38,189 bases of DNA. It comes from JABWCE01 sp964617955. GTDB taxonomy: Bacteria; Bacteroidota; Bacteroidia; NS11-12g; UBA9320. A program made the position numbers and the translations under genes. Shown here one piece after another: positions 16,418 through 25,269 of the stretch. The stretch covers positions 1 through 38,189 of the forward strand of contig CAZTXB010000023.1 in NCBI GenBank assembly GCA_964617955.1. The letters are read 5' to 3'. Each line of letters begins with the position of its first letter. The stretch's first letter is position 1. Below the pieces are notes generated by a model that had not been told where the DNA came from, made no database searches, and saw only the letters and a program-made list of their open reading frames with translations.

Positions 16418-17008
16418 ATGACCAGCATGCAAATCAGAGCCTTCCTCATTTTACTCATCGTATGGTTTGGAACATTCGATGGTTTTACTCAGGACACCAC
16501 CAAACGTCGGACCCGTTTTTTGCGCTATGAAGTGGTGGATGGAGATACTTTTCCTGTGTATACCTACGACGAGCTCATTTTAAAAGATTTAAGCGACCCC
16601 GATGCATTAGAAAAATACAAACGCCTGGTGAGAAATGTAAAAAAAACTTTGCCATATGCCAAGCTAACAGCCTTCAAACTGCAAATGATCGAAGATAATC
16701 TCAGTCAATTGAAGACAAAAAGAGCCCGAGAAAAGTACATAAAGCTACACGAGAAAGCCTTAAAGAAAGATTTTACTGAGCAACTTGAAAATTTATCGGT
16801 AACCCAGGGATTGTTGCTCATGAAACTCATACACCGAGAGACCGGCCAAACTACATTCGAAATTTTAAAACATTACAGGGGCAGTGCCAAAACGATATTT
16901 TGGCAAAGTTTGGCAAGGTTTTATGGCTCCGATACCAAGGTAACCTACGATCCGGTGGAAGATTATCAAATAGAACATATCATACGTTCTTTGGAAATAG
17001 AAAATTAA
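16418..17008 (+). CDS. DUF4294 family exported protein
   Basis: 196 aa with a signal peptide (hydrophobic core about 8-22, cleavage after DGFTQ). The mature sequence carries the DUF4294 pattern: RYEVVDGDTFPVYTYDEL near the start and GLLLMKLIHRETGQTTF toward the end, with a charged, probably coiled middle (about 65-125). This family is known almost only from Bacteroidota and has no established function. The gene lies 58 bases after the amidase and 7 bases before bshB1. A periplasmic role with the neighbouring amidase is only a contextual guess. Confidence 0.85.
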   Translation: MTSMQIRAFLILLIVWFGTFDGFTQDTTKRRTRFLRYEVVDGDTFPVYTYDELILKDLSDPDALEKYKRLVRNVKKTLPYAKLTAFKLQMIEDNLSQLKTKRAREKYIKLHEKALKKDFTEQLENLSVTQGLLLMKLIHRETGQTTFEILKHYRGSAKTIFWQSLARFYGSDTKVTYDPVEDYQIEHIIRSLEIEN

Positions 17009-17015
17009 TCCAAGC

Positions 17016-17717
17016 ATGAAACTCGATATCCTTGCCTTTGCCGCCCATCCCGATGATGTAGAGCTATGCTGTTCCGGCACCCTGCTTCATCACCTTGCTC
17101 TGGGCAAGAAAATTGGCATTGTAGATTTAACCAAAGGTGAATTAGGCACACGGGGCTCGGCCGAAATCAGAAGAATTGAATCGATTAAAGCGACGGAGCT
17201 ATTAGGAATACACGTAAGGGAAAATTTGGGAATGGCCGATGGTTTTTTTGAAAACACTAAAGAGAATCAAATAAAGGTCATAGAAATGGTAAGAAAATAC
17301 CAACCTGAATTGGTATTGGCCAATGCATTGCACGACCGCCATATTGACCATGGCAGGGCTGCACAGTTAGTTCATGACGCCTGCTTTCTATCGGGACTCG
17401 CCAAAATAGAGTCTGGAACAATGCCCGCATGGCGTCCACGTCAAATTATGCACTACATACAGGATTATTACATAAAGCCGGATATTGTGGTCGATATCAG
17501 CCCCTATTTTGCAAAAAAACTCGAGTGCATTAAGGCCTTTTCAAGTCAGTTTTACGACCCCAATAGCAGCGAACCGGAAACTAAATTATCGGGCAAAGAT
17601 TTTTTTCAATTTATAGAGGCGAGGAGTCGGGAGTTTGGAAGATTAATCCACGTTGAATTTGGAGAAGGCTTTGTGTGCCGAACGGCTCTTAAAAGTGAAG
17701 ATTTAACCATTTTTTAA
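17016..17717 (+). CDS. bshB1: Bacillithiol biosynthesis deacetylase BshB1
   Basis: Zinc-dependent LmbE/PIG-L family deacetylase that converts GlcNAc-malate to GlcN-malate, the second step in bacillithiol synthesis. AHPDD (10-14) and HDRHIDH (106-112) supply the expected zinc ligands His11, Asp14 and His112. TKGELGTRGSAEIR, typical of BshB1, follows at about 39-52. The 233-aa length is normal. bshA and bshC are not in the window. It follows DUF4294 by 7 bases and precedes the GlcNAc kinase by 11, so it shares their transcript. Confidence 0.93.
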   Translation: MKLDILAFAAHPDDVELCCSGTLLHHLALGKKIGIVDLTKGELGTRGSAEIRRIESIKATELLGIHVRENLGMADGFFENTKENQIKVIEMVRKYQPELVLANALHDRHIDHGRAAQLVHDACFLSGLAKIESGTMPAWRPRQIMHYIQDYYIKPDIVVDISPYFAKKLECIKAFSSQFYDPNSSEPETKLSGKDFFQFIEARSREFGRLIHVEFGEGFVCRTALKSEDLTIF

Positions 17718-17728
17718 AAATATATAAT

Positions 17729-18571
17729 ATGCTGCTTGTAGCCGATAGTGGTTCAACCAAATGCGATTGGGTTCTTTTAAATGAAAAAGGCGAAAGGATA
17801 GAGACCTCCACCATGGGATTTAATCCGTTTTTTCACGACTCAGCTTTGGTTGAAAAGGCCATACGTGAAAACAATGTGTTGATGCAAAATGCAGCACAGA
17901 TAAAAAAAATTCGATTTTTTAGCGCAGGAGCTTCAAACGCCGGGAACATCGCCATTTTGGAGAGGGCCTTAAAAGCGGTTTTTAATACAGGAGATATACA
18001 GGTAGACCACGATTTAAAGGGAGCCGCCATAGCTTGTACGCAAGGAATGGAAGGCATAGTATGCATCTTGGGGACCGGATCAAATTCCTGCTATTTTGAT
18101 GGGACGGACCTATCGGAAAAGTTACCGGCCTTGGGATACATTTTAGGAGACGAAGGCGGAGGAGCCTATTTTGGTAAGCAAATCGCAACAAAATATTTAT
18201 ACAAAAAAATGCCGGCTGAATTGGTCGAATCTTTTGAAAATGAATTCGGAGCTACTAAGGACAAAATTTTAGAATCGGTTTATACCAAACTTAATGCCAA
18301 TGTTTATCTGGCGTCGCTTATGAAATTTGCTCATGCTCATAAGGATCACGTATTCTTTAAAGAGATGATATATAAAGGACTTTCACAGTTTGTTTCCATT
18401 CATGTTTGGTGTTACGATAATTTCAGGGAGGTTCCTGTTCACTTTGTAGGTTCGGTGGCTTATCATTTTAAGGATTTGCTTGAAGAGGTGGCAAAAAATT
18501 ACCGTTTCAGTACCGGTAATATTATTCAAAAACCTATCCACTCCCTGGTTGATTATTATGCCGTGAAGTAA
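17729..18571 (+). CDS. N-acetylglucosamine kinase-like protein (BadF/BadG family)
   Basis: Cytoplasmic actin-fold ATPase. Phosphate-1 motif ADSGSTKCDW (5-14), phosphate-2 region CILGTGSNSCYFDG (about 112-125) and an ILGDEGGGAYFGK motif (about 136-148) match the eukaryotic-type GlcNAc kinase group used in amino-sugar salvage. At 280 aa it is of normal length for the Bacteroidota members. It closes the pcm-amidase-DUF4294-bshB1 run. Peptidoglycan recycling is a plausible job because an amidase is encoded in the same run; another sugar substrate is possible. Confidence 0.8.
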   Translation: MLLVADSGSTKCDWVLLNEKGERIETSTMGFNPFFHDSALVEKAIRENNVLMQNAAQIKKIRFFSAGASNAGNIAILERALKAVFNTGDIQVDHDLKGAAIACTQGMEGIVCILGTGSNSCYFDGTDLSEKLPALGYILGDEGGGAYFGKQIATKYLYKKMPAELVESFENEFGATKDKILESVYTKLNANVYLASLMKFAHAHKDHVFFKEMIYKGLSQFVSIHVWCYDNFREVPVHFVGSVAYHFKDLLEEVAKNYRFSTGNIIQKPIHSLVDYYAVK

Positions 18572-18666
18572 ATGGATGAATAGCCTCTGATATTCTTCAG
18601 TTTAATAATGCCGAGTTTTAGAAAAATCGGTACTTAAGAATACGCTAAATTTAAGGAGGGTACCCT

Positions 18667-18703
18667 AAAAAAAGAGGCGGATGCCAGAACGACATCCACC
18701 TCT
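18667..18703 (-). terminator. Hairpin with a T-run on the minus strand
   Basis: AGAGGCGGATG (18673-18683) pairs with CATCCACCTCT (18693-18703), with one mismatch. On the minus strand it is followed by seven T (AAAAAAA at plus 18667-18673), the form of an intrinsic terminator, although no minus-strand gene is found to its right. On the plus strand it could still fold after the GlcNAc kinase gene. Confidence 0.55.
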
Positions 18704-18723
18704 AACCTAATTAACCCTTATTT

Positions 18724-18774
18724 ATGAAAAACAAACTTTCAAAAATCACTTCTGAAAAGTCTGTATATAAATAA
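18724..18774 (+). other. 16-codon open frame after a hairpin (possible leader peptide)
   Basis: ATG to TAA encoding MKNKLSKITSEKSVYK, 20 bases after a hairpin and preceded by CTAACCTAATTAACCCTT. It is not a signal peptide and has no recognised homology. It may be a leader peptide, a gene remnant or chance. Confidence 0.2.
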
Positions 18775-19006
18775 CGGGTGCAAAACAAAAATGTTACAGC
18801 TATAAGGCATAATTTTTAACGATAAGCCTAAAGATATTTCCGTTAGAAATAAAAAAAGGCCATCCGATTATTTAGGAAATTTCGGAAACTAAGGTCCTAA
18901 GGATAAGCGATAAAATGGAAGGTGATTTGTGTAATAATAAGTAAATCATATAGTTAACATCATCATGAAACGCCAACTAAGCAGAACTTATTCATTTTTT
19001 CTGCGA

Positions 19007-19036
19007 TTTGAAGCTCAAAGAATACACTTATCTTTG
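19007..19036 (+). promoter_or_regulatory. Promoter TTTG-N18-TATCTTTG
   Basis: TTTG (19007-19010), 18 bases, then TATCTTTG (19029-19036): a close match to the Bacteroidota housekeeping promoter, about 55 bases before the ATG of the DUF1801-like gene. Confidence 0.7.
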
Positions 19037-19092
19037 AAATGATTTTATGTTAAGAAAATTTAAATAGTGTTTATGTTATAAATTCTTCAAAG

Positions 19093-19710
19093 ATGAAATT
19101 GGATAAACATATTGATGCATATATTGAAAAAACTCAGCCTTTTGCCAAACCTATTCTCATGCATCTAAGAAAACTCATTCATTTGGCTTGCCCCGAGGTA
19201 GAAGAAACCATAAAATGGGGAATGCCGGCGTTTTATTTTAAAGGACCATTGTGCAGTTTTGCTGCATTTAAAAACCATGCTGTATTTGATTTTTGGAAGG
19301 CAAAATTATTGAGTGAGCAAGGATTAAATCTGCAAAAAAGTGCCGCACATGGCGGGCCTGCCATGGGACATTTTGGAAAACTAACAAAATTGGAGGATTT
19401 ACCTCCCGATCACAACATCATGGAAATTCTATCACAGGCCATACTCTTGAATTTGGAAGGCAAAAAGATTGAACGGGTTCGAAAGAATCCCGAACCTGTT
19501 GTGACACCGCAGGATCTGTTGAGTGCACTTGAAAAAAATGAAAGAGCGAATGAGACCTACCACCGATTTAGCGAAAGCAATAAAAGAGAATATGTGGACT
19601 GGATTAATGATGCCAAAAGCGCGGTTACCAGACAGAGGCGAATAGTTTCGGCATTGGAATGGATGGCAGAGGGTAAGATTAGAAATTGGAAGTATGTCAA
19701 ACTTAAATAG
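19093..19710 (+). CDS. DUF1801 / YdeI-OmdA-like protein
   Basis: 205 aa. N-terminal DUF1801 domain (about 10-115; LRKLIHLACPEVEETIKWGMPAF) and a C-terminal YdeI/OmdA-like part (about 140-200; YVDWINDAKSAVTRQRRI). The combination is common in Bacteroidota and related to proteins loosely tied to bacteriocin protection in Enterobacteria; true function is unknown and likely cytoplasmic. The stop codon TAG consists of TA from the target duplication plus the first G of MITE copy 3; the uninterrupted site would also read TAG because G follows the right duplication, so the protein is not truncated. Confidence 0.85.
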   Translation: MKLDKHIDAYIEKTQPFAKPILMHLRKLIHLACPEVEETIKWGMPAFYFKGPLCSFAAFKNHAVFDFWKAKLLSEQGLNLQKSAAHGGPAMGHFGKLTKLEDLPPDHNIMEILSQAILLNLEGKKIERVRKNPEPVVTPQDLLSALEKNERANETYHRFSESNKREYVDWINDAKSAVTRQRRIVSALEWMAEGKIRNWKYVKLK

Positions 19711-19945
19711 GGCCTGCTGAAAAAGTTCAGTGTGCGTTCATTACAAGGAGGCAAGGCGAAGATGTACTTTGCCGTACCTCGAGCCGAAGCCGACGAAGTA
19801 AGGGACGTGCAATGAACTAACGTCTTTATGAAGGCATTCGATGCACGATATTTTTATGGTTCACTAATTTTATCGTGCATTAAAAGCAATAAAAATTTTA
19901 ATGAACTTCATCATATCAAGCCTTTAAGTGTTTTTCAGCAGGCCC
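19710..19945 (+). mobile_element. MITE-like element, copy 3 (236 bp, 6-bp target duplication TAAATA)
   Basis: 15-bp terminal inverted repeat as in copy 2. TAAATA flanks both sides (19704-19709 and 19946-19951). It contains a perfect 10-bp hairpin arm pair, ATGCACGATA (19841-19850) and TATCGTGCAT (19871-19880), plus a GC-rich imperfect palindrome near the left end. It differs from copy 4 at only four positions. It lies between the convergent DUF1801-like gene and queG. Confidence 0.9.
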
Positions 19946-20079
19946 TAAATAGTTGTTAAAAATGAAATCTTCGAGTACGGATTATAATTTTAGGCCAGTC
20001 TATTCTTTACTCTAACTATTTAAAAAGGGGTTAATCAGGATTTTGATGCGGGTTTTTTACCGGGACCGGAAGAGCGAGC

Positions 20080-21012
20080 CTAGGTGCGAATCAAAAAATC
20101 GATATTTCTTCTGAGGCCTTTAAATTTGGTGCGTTTTACCGCCGAGTTTTTAAAAATAAATTCGAATCTCACTTCGTTTAGTTCTTTCCAATCTTTCCTT
20201 GACATATTCAATAGCTCAGGATTAGCGTTAAATTCAGGTTCCTCATGCGGTTTTGAAAAGCGGTTCCATGGACAGACATCCTGACAAATATCGCATCCAA
20301 AAGCCCAGTTTTCCATCTTGTTTTCAAATGCTTGAGGGATTTGCTCTCTTAGTTCGATGGTGAGATAGGAGATGCACCGGTTGGAATCGAGGGTTCGGTC
20401 GGGTAATATGGCCTCGGTTGGGCAATGGTCTATACACGCCGTACATGAGCCACAGTAATCTTTAATGGGTCCATCGGGTATAAGGGCGAGATCTGAAATT
20501 ATTTGGGCGATGAAATAGAAGCTGCCTGAGCTTTTATTGATAAGCATACTGTTTTTACCTATCCACCCCAATCCGCTCTTAGCGGCCCAAGCTCGTTCTA
20601 ATACCGGTGCTGAATCCACAAATATCCTGCCGTCAATTTCTCCGATCTGTTCATGAAGTTTGGAAACCAGACTTTTTAACTTTTTTTTGATGACCAAATG
20701 ATAATCGTTGCCAAGCGCATATTTTGAAATTTTAGGGGAAGCTGCATCACTTTGTTCTGAGTTTGTGTAATAATTGCACAATAGGCTGATGACCGATTTA
20801 GCCCCCGGAACTAAGAGTCGGGGATCCAGTCGTTTGTCGAAATGATTTTCCATCCATTGCATGGTCCCGTGATTTCTGCGTTTTAGCCAGGCTTCTAAGC
20901 GGGGAGCCTCTTCTAAGAGGAAATCGGCAGAGGAAATGCCACAGAAGTCGAATCCCTCCTCCTTAGCTAATTCATGTACCAAGGCGGTATTTTTGGACAG
21001 GGATGGCAGCAT
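20080..21012 (-). CDS. queG: Epoxyqueuosine reductase
   Basis: Cobalamin- and iron-sulfur-dependent enzyme that reduces epoxyqueuosine to queuosine in tRNA, last step of the pathway. Two 4Fe-4S clusters are indicated by CGSCTACIDHCP (Cys187, 190, 193, 197) and CDICQDVCPWN (Cys240, 243, 247), and the catalytic Asp is Asp133 in VDSAPVLERAWA. The length of 310 aa fits the short form without C-terminal HEAT repeats. It follows the flippase gene on the same strand with a 27-base gap, so the two are probably co-transcribed although functionally unrelated. Confidence 0.97.
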   Translation of the reverse strand: MLPSLSKNTALVHELAKEEGFDFCGISSADFLLEEAPRLEAWLKRRNHGTMQWMENHFDKRLDPRLLVPGAKSVISLLCNYYTNSEQSDAASPKISKYALGNDYHLVIKKKLKSLVSKLHEQIGEIDGRIFVDSAPVLERAWAAKSGLGWIGKNSMLINKSSGSFYFIAQIISDLALIPDGPIKDYCGSCTACIDHCPTEAILPDRTLDSNRCISYLTIELREQIPQAFENKMENWAFGCDICQDVCPWNRFSKPHEEPEFNANPELLNMSRKDWKELNEVRFEFIFKNSAVKRTKFKGLRRNIDFLIRT

Positions 21013-21039
21013 ATCTCCTCTAAAAGCGAATCTTACAAT

Positions 21040-22539
21040 TTAAAACCATTTGAATTTGCCTTTAATCAATTGCATGACTGTTTGATTGAGATCTTTAGAC
21101 AAGTTGAGGAAAAAAACCAGGCAGGTGAAAAGCGTGATAAGTGCCCCGGATCTCAAAAAAATATTCATCCACACATTAGGAAACTGTGGTAAAATTTGAT
21201 GAAGTCCCAGCATGCATGCAAAGAGTAAAATTATTTTTACCCATGTAAAATCAAGCCAATGCATTTTGTAGTATTTGTATACAATGGCATGGTTAAAAAA
21301 GGCAAAGGCTACTAATCCGGCACTCACCCCCAGGGCGGTACCATTGATGGCCCAAATTGGAACTGCAAAGTGATAGGTCATGAAAATAGCAGCCATGCAA
21401 GCCAGTGTGGTGAGTAAATTCCAGCGATAAAAATGCGAATTATTAATAACGATGCCTTGCAGAATTGAGAAAAGCTCGAAAAGTTTGCCAATACCCAAAA
21501 TTAAAATAACCCATTTTCCCGACTTGTAGATTTGTCCATTGGGCATGAGTTGAAAAATACTGTCGGCATTAAACCATAGCGTGAGCAAGATGAACATTCC
21601 AATAAGCACCTGATTGATGCTCCCTTTCTGAACAATTGACTTTAGCTCTGTCCAATTTTCATCATGGGTAAGCTTAGAGATGATGGGTTGGAGAATTGGC
21701 AAAATCACCCTCTTGGGCAATTCGGTCATAATAGCGATACTCATTGCCGTAGAGTATATCCCTAGCATATTGTCACCCCCAGCCATGCTTACCGAAAAAT
21801 AATCGGAGCGGGTAATTATTAAGGGACCAATGCTCACCAGCAAGGTGATGCCCGTAAATGAAAAAAAATCTTTTTTGATGGATTTGTTTTGAGCGATGAA
21901 ATCAAAATCAGGTTTAAAATCAAGAGGATTTATCGAAAATAAATAAATTAAGTCAACGACAAGTACCGCTGAGTAAGAGACTAAAAGCCAGACTATAAAT
22001 TCATCGAAGTTGAGAATCGATTGCCATACCAAAATAATGAGCAAGAGATTAATCAGGCGGAGGCCATTTTCCCTGGCGACGTTAACCACGACAATCCGGC
22101 CAAATTGTGCGCAGTATTGTTCAGTGACCAAAGTAAACAACATGATGGCCGTGAGCGGAATAATGATATGAATATATGCCGTGGTGTTTGAGCCACCGTC
22201 TTTTAAAAGATTAAGCACTGAAGACCCTGTAAAAAGCAAAATAGTCGCCAGTAAAATAAGGCCTATCACCGGAATAAAATAAACCCAAAAAGTAAAGCCA
22301 TTGTGGCGATTATTGTGCTTTGTAAAAAATTTCGGAAAAAAACGGCTCATGCTAAAGGTGAGCCCAAGGCTTGCAAAGCCTGCCAACACACCTGAAATAT
22401 CGATGATAAATCGACTGATGCCCACTTCGGCCGGCTGGAACACTTTTGGCATCAGAATCAAAATATTGATATACCCGATCACTAAACCGGCGTAATTTGA
22501 AATTGATGCTTTTAAAGATTGCCGTATAACCAGCCCCAT
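21040..22539 (-). CDS. Polysaccharide flippase (Wzx/MATE-like)
   Basis: Integral membrane protein of 499 aa with about 12-14 hydrophobic segments spread over the whole length, typical of the oligosaccharide flippases that move lipid-linked repeat units across the inner membrane. The start LVIRQSLKASISNYAGLVIGYINILILMP is characteristic of Bacteroidota members. Context supports polysaccharide export: asparagine synthase, methyltransferase, acyltransferase and deacetylase genes follow over the next 16 kb. A TATTTTTG box lies just upstream. Confidence 0.88.
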   Translation of the reverse strand: MGLVIRQSLKASISNYAGLVIGYINILILMPKVFQPAEVGISRFIIDISGVLAGFASLGLTFSMSRFFPKFFTKHNNRHNGFTFWVYFIPVIGLILLATILLFTGSSVLNLLKDGGSNTTAYIHIIIPLTAIMLFTLVTEQYCAQFGRIVVVNVARENGLRLINLLLIILVWQSILNFDEFIVWLLVSYSAVLVVDLIYLFSINPLDFKPDFDFIAQNKSIKKDFFSFTGITLLVSIGPLIITRSDYFSVSMAGGDNMLGIYSTAMSIAIMTELPKRVILPILQPIISKLTHDENWTELKSIVQKGSINQVLIGMFILLTLWFNADSIFQLMPNGQIYKSGKWVILILGIGKLFELFSILQGIVINNSHFYRWNLLTTLACMAAIFMTYHFAVPIWAINGTALGVSAGLVAFAFFNHAIVYKYYKMHWLDFTWVKIILLFACMLGLHQILPQFPNVWMNIFLRSGALITLFTCLVFFLNLSKDLNQTVMQLIKGKFKWF

Positions 22540-22546
22540 TTAATGG

Positions 22547-22554
22547 CAAAAATA
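22547..22554 (-). promoter_or_regulatory. -7-like box for the flippase-queG unit
   Basis: TATTTTTG on the minus strand, 7 bases before the ATG; the leader would be minimal. No TTG at the ideal distance. Confidence 0.35.
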
Positions 22555-22770
22555 GGGGATAAAAGGCAACTAAATTTCCGAAATAATTTTAGATTCAGCC
22601 GCCAGTCTATAGATAGGATAGCAGGTATGCTTAAAATTCGAGCCTTCATCTAACTCCTGCAAACGTACGGTGATAAAGTAGATGTTTCAATTTAATCAAA
22701 AGTCTTGGGGAGGACATAACTGACCTGCGCTTCTAGTTCCCTTTTCTCATGCCAGGACTCATGGGCTGCA

Positions 22771-25248
22771 TTATCGCATTATAAATACGAGCCCTTTGAG
22801 GTGTAACGATTTCAGTTCGTTGTCTATCAGCAGTTTGGCGTTGCAATTATACATATAATACCCCGATTGACAGGGAGAGGAAGCGTATTCGCCGTTCCAA
22901 CCTTTGTCAATGTTTTTTGTGCTGTAAATTTGCTCTCCCCATCGGTTGTAAATGCTAAACTCATACTGCTTAACCTTGTCCTTATTGCCTATCACGATTG
23001 GGGAAAAGGCTTCGTTTTGGTTGTCTCCGTTCGGACTAAAAATATTTGGGAATATCAACTCCGTTCCTACACAAGAATCCAAAACAATTTCGAAAGACAC
23101 CGAGTCGCTAAAGCATTTATTCTGAGCCCTGAATTTATAAATACCTTCCTTTTTGAGGGAAACGAGATTTCCGGTAATTGTGTTCCCGTTTAAGGTTAAA
23201 TTTTGGCCACCGATAAGGTTCAAGATATCATAAGCATCTCCCGGGCAGAGGGTGGTGTCCCTCACCGGTGGGAGTTGTAGTTTTTCAATCACACTAAGAT
23301 TAAAGGAATCCTTGTGAGCACAAGTGCCAACACTTTGAAGAAGGCCGTATTTCCCTGCCTTTGAAATTGTTTTTTTTGAACTCTTGTCCATGTCGCTCCA
23401 CAAATAGGAGAGGGATGAATTCTTAAAGTCGAATTCCAGGGTTTGTCCCTCGCAAATAAGTGTATCACCGGGCAATGGATTGGCGTAAAGATCAGCAAGG
23501 GTAATTTGAATTTCGTCGTTCACTACGCATTTGTTTTTATAGATCTTGGCTTTATACAATCCTCCCGGGGCAATAAAAGTTCTGGATTTGCTGTTCAGTC
23601 CATTTTCCCAAATAATAGAATCAGCCTTAAGTTGGGTGTAAACATAGCTTGTTTGAAAGCACAGATTGGTGTCCCTTCCTAAATTCTCAGAGTAGTACCG
23701 TGCGATTTTGAGGGTATCGGAGGTCGAGCAATTCGATGAAGTGACCTTCACATAATAAGTACCGGGCAGGGTATCCATTCTGGCTTTACCGGTATAGTTA
23801 TCTTGCCATAAATAACTAGATCCCGGATTACCGGCATCCATAAAATGTTGAAATTTGGCACAGTAAAAGGTGTCTTTTCCTAGGTCGACCACAGGGCCGG
23901 CGGGCACCTTCACATTTTGATTGAGGGTGTCACTTTTGCCATTGTAATAAACGATAAGGGTAATATCATAATTTCCGCGATAGGGGTAGGTATGTGTGTT
24001 TTTTTTGCTTCTTGAGTAATTGTTACCTGAGCTGAAGTCAGAAAAATCCCATAAAAGGGAATCATAACAAAAATTGCTGAACATATCAAAAAGAACCGGG
24101 TCGCTTAATTTACAACCGGGTAACACCGACATGGTGTATTCGGAATTTTGAAGCACGATTGGGAAAATTGGATTTGGCAGGCCGAGTTTTGAGGTTTGGC
24201 TTCCAAGACTAAAGCCATTTTGGGTATAATTAACCCCCGAACCAAAGGTATTGGGATTACTGATTACCCCTAGATAATTTTGGTTAAACTGGGCTACATA
24301 AAACTTGCCGTCAGGGGCCAGTCCAAAGTTACCAAACCGATAATTGGCCGTGGTAATTTTATACCTGCTTCCTGCAATGTTGGAGGCCGTCATGTCGAAT
24401 TGATAAATGTCGTTGTTGCTACTGGTGGCAGCTTCGCCAACATATAACGTTTTTCCGTCGGGCGAAAATTCGATGCTGTAAGGTCTGTTGTGATCGAAAT
24501 TGGTGAGGGTTGAAAGGGTAGAAAGGGTTCCTGTAGTCAGGTTAAAGTTATAAATATCAAGCTGATTTTGATACCAAAAGGTACAGGCGATTTTTTTTCC
24601 ATCCTGGGAAGGTCTCAAGTGACCGAGGGCATTTTCAATATTCGACCCTGTGCTTGGCCCAAGTTTTGAGACCACCGGCGTGGTGTTGAGGCCCAAATCG
24701 GTAAGCAGAAAAACCTTGTATTCCGAATTGTTCCAATCGTGAGTAAGTATCCAATAATCTTTTTTGTTTTGATGAAAAACGGCGCATAATTTTTCGGAGG
24801 CATTGCCGTATAATTTGACATTCTTTACCACCACTTCCCCATCTCCGCTCTGTTTCGACATGTCGACGATGTTATAGTGTATGCCTTGGTTTCCACCGTA
24901 GGAATAGCTGGTAAACACGTAGTAAAGAGAATCAGAAAGAGGCTTAGGGACGATTAATACGGCCTCGGCACTTTGAATATGTCCATTTAAACCATTGCCA
25001 TTGACCATGAGGTTGTGCTTTTTGTTCCAAATTTTGGTACCATCCGAATAAAAAAGCAGATTGCCACATACATCCGAAATACTTGCAACCCCTTCTTCAG
25101 TAGCTGTTTTACCCCCATTTACCACAAGGGGCCCCGATGCCGAAAATTTAAGTCCGGCCCCATAGGCAAAAAACCAGTTTACGTAGCGGTTTTGGGAGTG
25201 GCTAAAGTAAGTGATGAACAAAAAAAAGCCGACTATTAAATTTTTCAT
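22771..25248 (-). CDS. Large secreted protein: propeller-like head, PKD/Ig-like repeats, gliding-type C-terminal domain
   Basis: 825 aa, exported: signal peptide ends near HSQ (about 19). Residues about 20-370 contain WD40-like stretches (FSPDGKTLYVGE, LRPSQDGKKIACTF, LAPDGKFYVAQF), suggesting a beta-propeller. A PKD domain follows (about 375-455), then four Ig-like repeats beginning LGKDTFYC, LGRDTNLC, GDTLICEG and RDTTLCPG. The end (about 727-825) is the CHU/gliding-motility C-terminal domain (NIFSPNGDNQNEAF, YNRWGEQIY, GWNGEY), an anchor or T9SS signal used by surface proteins. Homologous at both ends to the protein ending at 32874. The substrate or partner is unknown; adhesion or gliding is inferred from family. 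Confidence 0.88.
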   Translation of the reverse strand: MKNLIVGFFLFITYFSHSQNRYVNWFFAYGAGLKFSASGPLVVNGGKTATEEGVASISDVCGNLLFYSDGTKIWNKKHNLMVNGNGLNGHIQSAEAVLIVPKPLSDSLYYVFTSYSYGGNQGIHYNIVDMSKQSGDGEVVVKNVKLYGNASEKLCAVFHQNKKDYWILTHDWNNSEYKVFLLTDLGLNTTPVVSKLGPSTGSNIENALGHLRPSQDGKKIACTFWYQNQLDIYNFNLTTGTLSTLSTLTNFDHNRPYSIEFSPDGKTLYVGEAATSSNNDIYQFDMTASNIAGSRYKITTANYRFGNFGLAPDGKFYVAQFNQNYLGVISNPNTFGSGVNYTQNGFSLGSQTSKLGLPNPIFPIVLQNSEYTMSVLPGCKLSDPVLFDMFSNFCYDSLLWDFSDFSSGNNYSRSKKNTHTYPYRGNYDITLIVYYNGKSDTLNQNVKVPAGPVVDLGKDTFYCAKFQHFMDAGNPGSSYLWQDNYTGKARMDTLPGTYYVKVTSSNCSTSDTLKIARYYSENLGRDTNLCFQTSYVYTQLKADSIIWENGLNSKSRTFIAPGGLYKAKIYKNKCVVNDEIQITLADLYANPLPGDTLICEGQTLEFDFKNSSLSYLWSDMDKSSKKTISKAGKYGLLQSVGTCAHKDSFNLSVIEKLQLPPVRDTTLCPGDAYDILNLIGGQNLTLNGNTITGNLVSLKKEGIYKFRAQNKCFSDSVSFEIVLDSCVGTELIFPNIFSPNGDNQNEAFSPIVIGNKDKVKQYEFSIYNRWGEQIYSTKNIDKGWNGEYASSPCQSGYYMYNCNAKLLIDNELKSLHLKGLVFIMR

Positions 25249-25261
25249 CCGAAAATTTTAT

Positions 25262-25269
25262 CAAAGGTA
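25262..25269 (-). promoter_or_regulatory. -7-like box for the 825-aa CHU protein
   Basis: TACCTTTG on the minus strand, 13 bases before the ATG. Confidence 0.35.

Larger units (their letters stand above)
18572..19092. other. 521-bp gap holding a hairpin, a 16-codon frame and a promoter
   Basis: No long gene is visible on either strand. The interval holds an 11-bp-arm hairpin (18673-18703), a 16-codon frame starting 20 bases beyond it, an AT-rich stretch and, near its right end, a good promoter for the downstream DUF1801-like gene. The left part could be the 3' region of the GlcNAc kinase transcript or a leader that has lost its gene. Confidence 0.5.
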
